Shown piece after piece: positions 35,801 through 48,100 of a DNA stretch of 64,000 bases. The first letter of the stretch is position 1. Each line of letters starts with the position of its first letter. Below the pieces are notes generated by a model that saw only the letters and a list, made by a program, of their open reading frames with translations, was not told where the DNA came from and did no database searches. The stretch comes from Cryptomeria japonica (taxonomy: Eukaryota > Streptophyta > Pinopsida > Cupressales > Cupressaceae). The translations under genes were made by a program, and so were the position numbers. The DNA is taken from contig NC_081411.1 in NCBI RefSeq assembly GCF_030272615.1, positions 161,643,089 through 161,707,088 of the forward strand, written 5' to 3'.

Positions 35801-38800
35801 GAGTAATGAAATATTGATCAAAATAATTTAATCCCTTACATTGTTATAAGATTAATAATACTTATACATATGGAAACGAAAAATCTGTTTTGATCTCCAG
35901 TAAGCTTTTCCTTCAACGTATTGAACTAAGAAGATTTTTCAAAATATTATAGTTAAAAATACTCTCGTTAACATGACTACAAAAAGTAAAATCATATAAA
36001 TCTATTTCACATAAAAGAATATTACCAATTTACATATTTGAACTCTTTAAAATATTATTATAAAACTATTTTATTTAATAAAAATAAATTAAACAGCTAA
36101 ATTATGATATTTTATTTTTCATAAATTTATATTATCATATATTTAGCATGCTATATGACTTTATGTATCCTCCTATTAGAAGAGTGAGTAAAAGCACAAA
36201 CTATGTCACATTTCGGGCCAACTTATTAGCACAAGTGAATTTAAGTAATTATAACTAAAAATTAATTTTAGTCCAGCTAATGGTCTCTAGAGATTCATTA
36301 TAGCTATCTTATATATGGGCCACAACTTTTTCAATTGGAATTGTCTAGTAAATGTATATTTTATACCACTTTGGATCTACTTACCCCCAAAAAAAAATCA
36401 AAAAACTTAATGTTTCAACAAATCCTACTTTTATAAATAATATTTTTTTTGAAATGTACAAATAACCTTTTATAGATCTATAAGTGAATTTTAAGAAATA
36501 TATATCTTTTAATATTTTATTTAATTTTTATATTTAATATTTTATTTTTATTGAAAGTGGATCATTAGCACTAAAATATAAGGTTGATTATCTTGTAAAG
36601 GAAAAATAATTAAATTTATTTTAAAATTTTGAAAAAAATAAATGCATTAGAGAAAAGAGTATGTCAAGATTATATAATTATTTTATAATTTGGATAAATA
36701 ATTAAGAAAAAAGGTGATACCAAATGGAAAGAGTTATATTTCAATACATGCAACTTTTCAAATTTATTGAAAAATATATATACATAAAAAATAGTTAAAA
36801 ATATATTTTTGCACTAATGTTTCAAGTTATCAATATACACAAAAAAATAGAACAAATAAAGGTAAAATTTACTATATAAAGTGTGATGCCTTGTGTAGCT
36901 TCAATTTCAACATTTTATCAACAACTAAATTATAGTGTTTACTTTATAAGAAAGTATATTCAAATAATTTTTTAAATTTTGTAAAAAACTATAACCATAA
37001 AATACACAAAAAATATACATATTATTGGTTTACATTATTTCAAAATTTGAAAACATATATTGATTTTATTTTTTTTGGCAAAAGATCGAAGCCCATACTA
37101 TTATATATTTATATTTATAAAATAAGAATAATTACATAGCTTCGTATACAAAATGATGTGGAAATATAATCCACAAAGGTACAGATCAACCTAGAAAACA
37201 ACCCTACAAACAGTTAAACATCATCATTTTGGAAACATATGCATCCAAAATTTCGTCAAAAAATATTTATTTCACTTTCTATTGATTCAATTTAAATAGT
37301 TGAATTGGTATTGACCATTTCCTTTATAAAAGTGTGACATAGCTTTGTTCTTTTACCCGAGTAACCAAACAAACATACTAGAAGAAAATATTGATGAAGT
37401 ATCATTTAAATTTTTTAATTATATGACTGAAATTACACTATATGAAGCACCATGCACTCAACGTAGTATAGCTTGTCTAGTTGAAATAGAGCATGCCCAC
37501 TCTTATGAATGAGATGAAATGAATTCAATTATAAACAAAAATCAAAGAGATGAAGAAGTTAAGCTGAATTGGGGTGGCGATTTAAAAAATGGGAAATGAA
37601 GCATGCTTTTAAGGCCTACAATTTTCATTACAATGAACTAATTTTAAAGCCAATGATTTTCTATATAAAGGTGGCTATTTAAATTAGATATTCGAGGAGT
37701 TTATTTTAATGTTTAAAATAATAAAAGGGGACAATTATTTAAATGCATGAAATTAAAGTAGGTGATTTTGTTTTTTGTTCACATGGGTGACTGACATTCA
37801 TTATTGATTGTAGGAATCGTCTCTGCTTAATTCACCATAAAATTATTATATAAGAAACATTCAAATATTTGTTAGTTCTTCATACATTGGTGAATATTTT
37901 TTTGAGAAAGGAATCTTGTCAATATTTTAAATGTGAATTGGACTATTCAAATATAATTTTAAAATCAAATTTAATAAAGGACGGGACTTTGAAAAGATCT
38001 CCCAGCTACTTGAGTATATATGCTAATTTTGAAAACTCATAGGAGGATATTGTGAAGTGAAAATACAATATGTTACAAAAATATTCATTCATAATAAAGG
38101 AGGTTTAGGTTTTTCATTACACTAATGGGTGTAACTAGGAAAATGAGAATGAGCATCAAAGCATAAAAGTTAGGTAACCACAAACCTAACATGCAACAAA
38201 ATTAAGTCCTAATACACTCAATAAAGGAAATGAAGACAAGATTTAGAAGAAACACAAAACTAAGTGCAGAAATCTCCTTCATAGCTCCTCCATTGGCATC
38301 CTTTCTCCTTCAAATTATGTAAGTGTCACCTACAATTATATTATCCTTATATAATTGTGATTAAAAATGAATGAGAAAAGGGGTCAATTTATGGGCAAAT
38401 TGATTGAGAGTCCCAAATTAGCATGAGAATTTGGAAGATGCAATTTTATTCAAAATTGGCATGATTGAGGGGACAAAGCATGACACATATTATCTCAATT
38501 TATGATAAAATTCCATGCAAGAAATATTACATATTTATATGCAAGAATTATGACACATTTATAACACAATTATCCATGAAATTAGCTTTCAATTATGACA
38601 AAATTAAGCATGACAAGTGGAGCCAAAATTGGTGGAGAAATTAGTGGGTAATATTAGTGAAAAATTGAAATTTAAAAAATAGGAAATTAGGTTTCATGAA
38701 TTAGGTGGTATTAATTAATAAATTCACATTTATTAACTAACTCACAAAAAGGGAAACAATTAGCCAATATAATCATTCATTTCATTGTGACATGAGAGAC

Positions 38801-40748
38801 TTAGGATAAATGGAATTAATTTGTTTAACCTAAAGAGAAATATTAATAAGATGAAATGAATAAATTATTAAACCATAGGGGATAAACTAGAAACAGAATT
38901 AGGTAGTGACATGATTAAAACCAAAAAATTATATAGATCGCAATCAAAGGGAAAAATAACAAAGATTTTATAATGACATAAAGCCAAAATTGATTGATAA
39001 AGGCCAACAGCAAATCGGTCAAGAGGATTGATTTTATAAACAACAATTGACGAGGACCAATGACTAATCGATCCAGAATTGATGAGAATTGATGATTGAT
39101 TGAGATCAATGACGAATAGATCAAAGATTGACAAAATTTGATCTGATTAAGGTTTCCATGATACTAATTGACAAGGACCAATGACGAATCGATCAAAATT
39201 ATCAAGGAAATTGATAATTGATGATTGAAAAGGACACAAAATGATCTGAATTGATTAACAATTAAGCAAGGATGAATAATAATCAATAAAAAATGATAAA
39301 GATCTAGAACAAAACCCTAATTCAACACTAATTAGGATTGAAAATGTCCAATTGACATGATAAGTTGATTACAACCACTAATTGCAATTCAAAAAAAGAT
39401 ATTGACAAGACCCAACTAAAATGCGAGAGATTTGGAATTAGATAACAAAGAATGCAGAAGAGGGATGCAATGTCTACAAATGATAAAGATTGAATGTGTG
39501 ATATAGAGAAAATAGTTAGCAAGAGTGAAAACCCTAAAATAAGGTCACACAGACATGTTAAACAATGACATTGCAAGCGTTGACTATTTTTAGATGCCTA
39601 CATTTTGCCCCTCTTTGAGATAATGTGATTATGAGAATTAATTCAAAAAAAAATAATAACAATTCCCAACACAATGACAAGGTATATGCATGCCTCCTCG
39701 AGGAATTATCTAGAATGTTCTAGAGAAAAGGCCAATTGATTGACAAAAAATCTGGACAAGACCAAGAGGACTGATAGAAGAAATGTTAGTAAGAAGAAAT
39801 TAAATGAAGAATAATTAGTGATGAAGAAAATTTTCTTTTAGAAATATACAAAAATTAAGTGAGAATGTTTATTTGATATGGAAGAACAGATGTAGTACAC
39901 CATGGAATTGAAGGCTATGGTGGGAACGTGATCCCTTTGTATAAGATAGACACTTCATAGACAAGGAATGATTCAACCAACCCAAGACAATGTGTGTCAA
40001 ATTTTGAGGTATATGAGACAACCACAATGTGGATGTGCCATCACAGACACCTAAGACATACTTGCCTCAAAATGCTACAACACATTTCACAAATAGAAAA
40101 AAAATTGACCATGATGAGCCATCCCAGTCACTCTAAATGACTGAGTGACATCATTGAGAAACATAGGAAGATGATCGAAAGAAATGATGAAAGGATAAGA
40201 CTCATAAATTCAATCAAGTCAAGAAAAAATTTTGATCTTCATTTTCAAAGGTGGATGATGTTGTGATAGTTGGTAGGAAGATCATGCTATCTGGTTTCAA
40301 GGAATGCAGTACCCCATCAAAGACAGGGAACAATCTGGTTTCAAGTATACCGCACCCTATATAAGACCCATGATAATGTTTAAGGTGATGATGGGTAATT
40401 GTTATGACAACTAAATTAGTTTGAATGCTTGGTTGATTGAAAAGTTCATCTATTAATACATTATTTCATTAAGCACGATGATTTTCACATTTTATGTTTG
40501 TTGTCTACTCAAATGTCTATCTACGTACAAAAAGGACAATTTATTAGTGAATTGAAAATGCAAATGATTGTTTTTAGATTTTAAAAAAAAAAAATGTTTA
40601 GGTTATTTTGAAATTTTTTATTTTTTTGCTCTTTTTTCAAGAAATTTATAATGTTTTTGTATTATTTAAGGACATCTTTCAAAACATTTTGAATCTTATT
40701 TTTGGATGTTTTTTTAATGTTTTGAAGGCTATTTCATGACATTTTATA
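35801..40748 (+). repeat. Long direct repeat, copy 2
   Basis: It is collinear with copy 1 apart from the TIR element at 36186-37358 and the missing 5.6-kb insert. Within it, 38985-39300 holds many degenerate ATTGATGA/GATTGACAA words (also at 33280-33640 and 52740-53040). A poly-T-rich tail near 40580-40760 ends the homology. Confidence 0.7.
36186..37358. mobile_element. Non-autonomous TIR element, GGGTAAAAG family
   Basis: The left end GAGTAAAAGCACAAACTATG and the reverse complement of the right end (GGGTAAAAGAACAAAGCTATG as consecutive words) match over about 29 bases with a few changes. Flanks are GAGT at 36182-36185 and 37359-37362. Copy 1 of the long repeat (25879-25890) provides the empty site. 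The 1173-base interior is AT-rich and codes for no transposase. The first four bases and the 4-base duplication recall the GGGTGAAC family, but the interiors differ. Confidence 0.8.
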
Positions 40749-40863
40749 AATTTATTTTTGACTTTTTTCAGGACTTTAAAGCTATATACATGTTGTAGCA
40801 TCTGAGCTGCTCACAATGATAACTCTATCAGATGAACATGACAATGGATGTGCCCCCAGTATC

Positions 40864-41170
40864 TAGCAAAGAAAGGAATATGACAAACGGATAAATAAGA
40901 TTACTGAAATTTTGGTGGATAGAGGAAAAAACAAAGGCCATTTATTATGGAGATAGAACAGATTCAATTTCCAAGGGCTATTGTGCGATGGGATAAGGAA
41001 TTGGATGTGACAATATAAAGAAATGCATGACATGAGGGACATTCCAAGAGGGTTTTTGTTTGAAACCATGTTTTGCATTTTACGTCCTTACGTCAGATCA
41101 AGATTAAGGGATAGAAAAGAGTGTATGGATAGTGATATGAATAGGATAAGAAAGATCAAAAATAGATAAT
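40864..41170 (+). pseudogene. Coding-like fragment of unknown origin
   Basis: One plus-strand frame gives a protein-like run with two or three stops. It contains EYDKRINKITEILVDRGKNK, later EMHDMRDIPRGFLFETMFC and LRPYVRSRLRDRK. Composition is charged and unlike the simple repeats around it. No family recognised; a retroelement gag or a host gene relic are both possible. Confidence 0.3.
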
Positions 41171-41480
41171 GGACATGGACAAGATAAGGGATAGTGACAA
41201 AAGGTTGAAATAAGCTAAGGAAAATGGGTGAAGGGTTATAATAAGCCAATGGATAAAGACCAAAAGCTATGATAGACTAAAAGTTGCAAACAAGATACGT
41301 GACATTCATGAAGATCCTCAGCCTTGTCAAGATCAAATGTGGAAAAGGCAATATGGATATAAGGGACAATAGGATAATCAAGGGTATGATAGGGTAATGA
41401 AAAGACGATAGGATGATGTGATAATGGGGAAAAAAAGGGAAATAGGATAGGATGGGATCAGATAAGATAAATGAAACCCA
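41080..41480 (+). repeat. Purine-rich degenerate GGATAAG tract
   Basis: Words such as GGATAAG, AGGATAATC and ATAGGGTAATG recur many times without a fixed period. The left end overlaps the coding-like fragment. Confidence 0.45.
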
Positions 41481-41597
41481 CCCCCAAGAATGGTATGCAA
41501 GAAGTTCATAGATTACCATGATCCTTGTTTGGAAAGTTTTCATCATGGTACTTTCCTAAGGCATTTGTTTTCTAGGTTTTCACTAGAGTAAAAATTA

Positions 41598-41679
41598 ATT
41601 TTCTTTACTCTTTTCTTTTTGTCTTTTTTCTTTTTTATTTTTTTTTCTTTTTTTCTTTTTTTCTTTTTTTCTTTTTTAG
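41598..41679 (+). repeat. Poly-pyrimidine T-rich tract
   Basis: It consists of runs of T broken by single C, over about 80 bases. The Phe-rich frame here is an artefact. Confidence 0.85.
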
Positions 41680-43233
41680 CAAAGAATGAATGCATGATAG
41701 GGGATGAAATAAGGATTCAAGCATCTGGTTATTTGGATAGTAACCATGATAAATGGATCATGACTATTCAAAGTATGCTCAAAGATGTTGGTAGGATAAT
41801 GACATGGAAATGAGAGGGGAATAAGGTTTGTATTTATGCAAAAGATTAGATTAGAGGAATGGAAGGATGGAAGATATGCATTGGATAATGGATAGGGTTG
41901 TTATCTCCTAGAAATGCACCCTATGTAAAGTTGAAAACTAAGCTTTCTGGAGGAACATGGGATCAATCCAAGGTTGAAGGTCACTTATAACTAGACTGAA
42001 CTTTTGGATAAGGTTGACTCCTATCTGGTACTCACCTATTAAAATTTACTGAGAAAAAGGTCAGAAGGATGATGAGAAACTAATATCCAACCTACAGGGT
42101 GATACACCAAACTGAATAGGACCTATAACCAAGATTGATTACACAAAGCATTCAACTGAAAAAGATTAAAATACACAACTCAAACTTATACATTCTTCGC
42201 ATAAATATTTTACTATAAGGCTACACTGCTTAACTCTTGGAAGGAAACAATACTTTCATAGCTATGACAATTCTACAACTTATACACAACTAGCAACTTG
42301 TAACATATGTATAACTCTGCAAAAGGTGCTTAAAATGAGACAATATGACAAGGAACAAAAATATATTTCACAAGTAATAATCATCAATCATAAACATGCA
42401 CACAATAAACATAGATGAATGAATAGGTAAGTCAATTAACTTTTATTGAAAATTGAGGTAAATCTTGGTATACATGTCCAAAGAGCTACAAAGTATGCAA
42501 TATCTGCCAAGAGGATTCTACAAATCACTAAGTGTCATAAAATTGCGTAACGAGAACTCCCCCAAAAATGAGTTACAATTAGGAATATATCCTTCCAATC
42601 CCTCCAAAATAGGATCAAGAAACTGCATTCCCATATGCCTCAAAAAAGCCCTAAAAATAGCAACTGAAAAAATTCCAAAAGTGCTCCAAAGAACTGAAAA
42701 AGGTCAACTTTGACCATGTCCAACATGATGACACTCCAAAATTCCCATAAAGACACTAATTTTCTCTCAAAAGCCACTAAAAACTCCTATATTCCTTCCC
42801 TATGTTTGCAACTACTTCAACCACCCTATATGCTCTCAAACTCTTAAAGATTTTGAAACCCCCTCTTGACTCATAAAATAAATGCTAATAAGGAAATATT
42901 CAATAAAGTGCTTTTTTATTTATCACTTTAATGAATGCTCCTGTTATTAAATTTTACAATAAAATAAGAGTCAAAATAAAATGTTGAATATACGTGATTA
43001 ACAACATAAACACTTCATGAAGGACTTGCACATATATGTGCCTAAGTGATTAAACATCACCTATACACATTTACAATTAAAGTTTGATGCAAAGTCTTAA
43101 ACAAATGAAGTGAAAATAAAATAAAACATAGGCAAAAAAATGCCTAAGTTCTCATCGACACATTAGGGTAAAATAAAACCCTAAATCATTCTTACAGCCA
43201 CCATAGGGCTTGAAACCCTTCTATACTCTACAC
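41680..43233. other. No feature recognised; possible 5' flank of the next gene
   Basis: Mixed AT-rich sequence without a supported frame. The last 100 bases become less AT-rich and could be 5' leader of the gene candidate that starts at 43234. Confidence 0.35.
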
Positions 43234-44859
43234 ATGGCCGTCGTTGGGGTTGCTTCTTTGATCACTGTTATTCTGTCCGCCAGACAAGGTAATGGGGGTT
43301 TTTCTACTGTGATGCATTTTAAACTGCGGCCATAGAAATTTGCAGATAATTTATTGGAGTAGGACATGCGTATTAAGGTAAGGATATTTTCTTCTGAGTT
43401 CCTCTATCCTCTGTGGGCGTCGTGAATCTTTTGTTGTTGTATATTTTATGACTAGGAAATTTTATAGATTTAATAGATACCTATATTCATCTTTTGACAT
43501 TTGCGTGGATTGCATCTTTTGGTTGGTCTTTGTACTCATTGTCCTATGGATTTTGAAGATTGATGTGTAGACTGGAAACAACCTTAAGACTGTCTTTGGA
43601 TCTTCTCTTACTATGATAAGCTCATCTCTATCTTCGAAAGAGGATTTATGGAAAGGGTTTATCTACATTATTACTGCATCTTTGTGTTGAATGACCATTC
43701 ACTGCTTGAACTGGAAACTTCTAATGAGGGTCCCTATTACTTCCCTAGCTTCAAAATATATGGCTGGGAATATCACTCTTTGTTTTACTTATGAATGATT
43801 TCAGTGTTTGCAAATACCCCAATATATTTTTCTTGTAAATATATACTCTCTTACTATGTAAATTTTCGGATATATCATTGGTACAAAATTGGAGTCCACC
43901 GATGTGTTTGCTGGATGACGTTATGAATACATATTCTTGTCCGTTTTGTTCTATATTTACTCTTAGTTATATCGACCACCAAGTATTGACTTGCATTATA
44001 AATTTGCAAGCAATATTAGCAATGTCCAACTTGACTTAAAACCCATGATTCTGTAGAATGGCATAGAATGTTGGAGTTCCTTCTACCACAGTGTGCCCAC
44101 TCCTAGCATCTGACTTTGTATCACACTGCAATGCTATCACTTAAACCATGCCCCTAGAAGTATTCGATGAATTTTAGCTTGATGTCATTGGGGATGCGCA
44201 ATGAGACAATGCTAATCGCTGGAGTAATGTCATCCCTTCCTGTAGCTTCTTGATGAATCAACAGAACTGGTATTAACACTCATGTAGCTCATTAATGAAT
44301 CAATCCAGGGATAAGAAACCCAGGTCTGCATCCAAGCTCCTTTCTCGTGTTTGTCTTAATGCTTGAAAATGGAAGCTTCTCCAAGTGGCAGGGTCTTTGT
44401 CCCACCACCATGCAAATATACTTTTCCTTCTAAACCACCACAAGGTCGGCCTACACTCTCTCATTGTATATTTACTAGAAGTTGCATTATATTTGATTGC
44501 TATGAATGTTTTGTGATTTCTTATGTTGGCATGCTGGGCTCAACCCTTGTGGGAGCCACATTTTACGCTGCATGTTGAAACTGAACATGATTATACCTAT
44601 ATCTACACATGACACAAACATGTTAAAAATAATATGCCTATTTGAGGTCTGCATAATCTAGCACTACATCTAATATACATAAGGATTAGTATATGTATGC
44701 ATTATTAGATGTGCATGTATAGGATGATACCTTTCTTTGGTTAGAACTTTTTATTCTAACTCATTGTTTTCACCTAACGCAGCACACAGGGCTCGAACGA
44801 TTAGGGAGCTGGCAAGGCGAGGCAGGACAAGCAAGAGCAGATCAAGCCAACAAAACTAG
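43234..44859 (+). CDS. Possible two-exon gene for a 43-residue membrane-anchored basic protein
   Basis: Exon 1 (43234-43288) runs from ATG through 18 codons, MAVVGVASLITVILSARQ, to a donor CAAG|GTAATG. Exon 2 (44783-44859) follows a CTAACGCAG acceptor, with a TTCTAAC branch-like word about 25 bases upstream, and encodes HRARTIRELARRGRTSKSRS and a short tail to TAG. The phases fit exactly: one base left over in exon 1 and two at the start of exon 2 make an Ala codon. The product would be one hydrophobic segment followed by an Arg-rich tail. The intron of about 1.5 kb is less AT-rich than its surroundings. I do not recognise the family. Further exons inside the intron are possible, and the whole may be a fragment of a larger gene. 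Confidence 0.4.
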
Positions 44860-45144
44860 TCATTCAGGCAATGGCTAGTTACCTTCTCTACATGTCTTCT
44901 TTTCCTTTCTTATCACATTTTCTCATGCATGTATATGTTAATGTTTATTTGTATCATCTGAGCATAGTCAATCTCATGACTTGTGTGCGACACATGTATA
45001 TTATTTCATTCAATTAAGAATTATATTTTTCTAAAAATATTGTGAAATATTTTATGTTTCATTCACATGTATGAATGCAATGATTTATATCCATTTAATA
45101 TTGTAAAATTATTTCATTTGTATGACTGAATGTAACATAGAAGG
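44860..45144. other. AT-rich sequence after the gene candidate
   Basis: It would hold the 3' untranslated region if the gene is real. No polyadenylation word stands out. Confidence 0.3.
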
Positions 45145-48100
45145 TTATAAAATGTACCATTTTATTAAAAAACTTAGTGGCTCTACCTGATTGAGTCTAC
45201 AAGTAAAAATCTGGTAACAAGGGTAAAGGAAGAATTGAGTTTGAGAAGATGGAAATGTTGGCCAGATCAGCATTGGCACACAGCTTGAGGGGTGGTGGAT
45301 TGATGAAGGAAAAATGGATTTTGGATGTTGAGATTTTGATAGAGGAATGGCTAGGGACTTTGGGACATAAGGACCCAAAATGGATGAAGGAGGTGATGGA
45401 GGAATAGATTTGAGAGGTTTTTATGGATGACTAGAAATTTTGGATGCCAATTTAGCTTTTTTTTTTTTACTTTTGTGCTTCAAGGAGCTGCTTAGTAATC
45501 CACATAGTTTTTGAATTTTCATGCTTTTGTAGTTTCTTGGAATACGTTGCTTGCACAAGTGCCTTACGAATCCATATAGCTTTTGTCTTTTATTTCTTTT
45601 TCTCAGTGGGCCTTTGTGGCCTTTTGTCTATTGCTTTTTATTTTTGGATCATATTTTGCTTTGTGTTGACATGTCTATTAAAAGGGACATCTTGATGGGT
45701 GAGCTCACAATAATGGTTCCCACTTTTTTGCCACTTTTGACTCTAAGATGAACATTTTAAAAATAATCTTCAACTTTCGACAACTATAAATTTTAAACTA
45801 TTAAGAATTTGAAGATGATTTAAATTAGTTATTTGTAGAATTTTGTCTATAGATTCTATATATATATATTTTTTTAAATTTTGAATTTTTTTTGAAAATT
45901 TTGCATCTCCCTCGAAAAGTAGGTTTTTACAGCAAACTACATTTTTTCTATAAATAATAAAAACTCAATTCTTCTGAATTTTGGTTTGTAACATCAATAT
46001 CCAGGGCTTGTAGTTGGTTTGATAATGATATGCTAAATATTTTTCATTTTATTAAGTTTTGAAGTCCAAATAATTTTATTTTATACATAGGTGTACATTT
46101 CAACACATAAGTTGATCTATATATATCGAAATTCAATTTTTTATTTTTTAGAAAGAAGACATCAATACCTAGGGCATGGATATTTTTCAAAAAATTTCAG
46201 AGTTAGTTTACTATTTCTCCGAATGCATTGAACAGAGAAATTCATGTTCAGTGAAAAACCTATGTTTGGTAAAATTAAAAAAAGAAGTTCATCATAAACT
46301 CAATATGTAATAAAATTATAGTCATTAGAAAGCTTTCTTTGAGGAATACTATACTATATTTTGGGTTGTCAAGATCATTCCATTTGAGCCTTCAACCAAA
46401 GGTTTGAAGACCAAAAATCAGCAAAAATTTGTAGAAAGTTTCAGAGAAGTGTAAAAAAGGGGGTTTAAACGAAGGGGGGTTCGAGCGAACCCCCCTTTTG
46501 TAAGGGATTAAAATGAAGGGGGTTTGAGTGGACCCCCCCCACCCCTAATAATTAAAAATTGACATAAACAAGCATTAAAGGCGGTTCAATTGAAAGAGGG
46601 GGTTCAAGCTAGGTGGGGGGTTTGCTCAAACCCCAAAGGGTAGTTCGTTCAAACACCCCCACTTTTCTCGAACCCCAACCGAATTTTTTTCCTACCATCA
46701 CATTTTTCCTTCGTGTTGAAAGTGGGAACCATTATTGTGAACTCACCCTGATGCTTGATTGTATGCAGGTTGTTGGACTTATGACTTTTATTCTTGGCAT
46801 CCAATTTTATTGGAGGGGGAAATGAATGCATGGATGGATAAGAACAATACATAGGCTTTTTGGATGGATGGAAGGTACTCAAAGATGTGTGCCTTTACTA
46901 ATGCTACATAAGAAACAAATGGATATAGGGACCTAAAATGGATGGAAGGGAATACAGGGAAGGTGTATGTTTGGATTTAGTATGGGTACCAACATCTTGA
47001 GGAATTCTACTAAGGCCATGACCATTATGATTTTCTTTGATTTCGAGGGGTTCTTGCTTGTGCTGGTCTACCTCTTTTTCTTTAAAAATATTTTGACCTA
47101 TAGGATACTCTTTTCTTCTAGAAGAAGTCGTTAGTTCATTATGAAGTGGATATGATATGAAATAAATTATGAGATCATGAAGTGGATCAGAATGGACTAA
47201 AGTGGAGGAACCCATTGTTCATGTAGGGAGTTCATCAATATCTTGTGCCAACATGTTATAATCACGAGGGGGATCAAGAACAATGAGAGGAGATTCATGA
47301 TATGGAACGCGAGTAATAATAGGATCATCAAAAGAGATGAGATCTTGGAGTGGATATAGAGGATTAGGACATGGAGACAAAAGAACAAAGGGATTTGGTG
47401 GAGGGTTTGAAAGTGAAGGGATAAGTTGATCTTGACAAGGAGGAAGATCATTAGATTCCTCTTTAAAGGTTCTCTACTCTATACTTTTATGCGATCATTA
47501 GGAAGAATGGAAGGGATACCTTGATCTTTATTAGGAAGCAGAATATCAATAGGCCTTGAAAAGGTGTTGTGTTCTTGGATAGAATGGATAGGGATAAGGG
47601 GATCATCATGAGTGTCTGGGAAGACAAGATTTTGGTCAACAATTGGGTGGGATTGTTTGTTCTAGGTATCTTGATCTAAATCTTCATATTCGAACCATCC
47701 TCTTGACATGGGGTTGGACTTTGGATATGTGTGGGGGATTTAGGAAAGGGAATAATATTTTAACATGACAAAGATGAACGTTGAATGAGATCCTCTACAA
47801 TAGGTTTTATGGGAAATGGGGCACACAGTGGCATTGGGTCTAGCATATTTGAAGAATGGCATGGATGTGCATCATGAATTGAAATAACATGAAGATCTAT
47901 TATGGATAGCCCTTGGGTATATCATTTGAAAAGGATGATATGGATGGTTCTTGGGAAACTTCAAAAGGTGTAAGAAAAGAGGCCACTAGAGAATCAATTT
48001 ATTTATGAGGGGATGAGTTGTTGCTAGACATAGGTGTACGATTTTGATCTTTGTAGGATGAATTACTTAGTATTCTCTTTAAGAGTTGTGTAAAAGAACT

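Noticed and set aside
41619-41813. Phe-rich frame
   Set aside because: The first half is the T-rich tract; the rest has no motif.
44363-44578. 71-codon frame as a middle exon of the microprotein gene
   Set aside because: No convincing splice sites frame it and including it would break the clean phase between exons 1 and 2. It remains possible.
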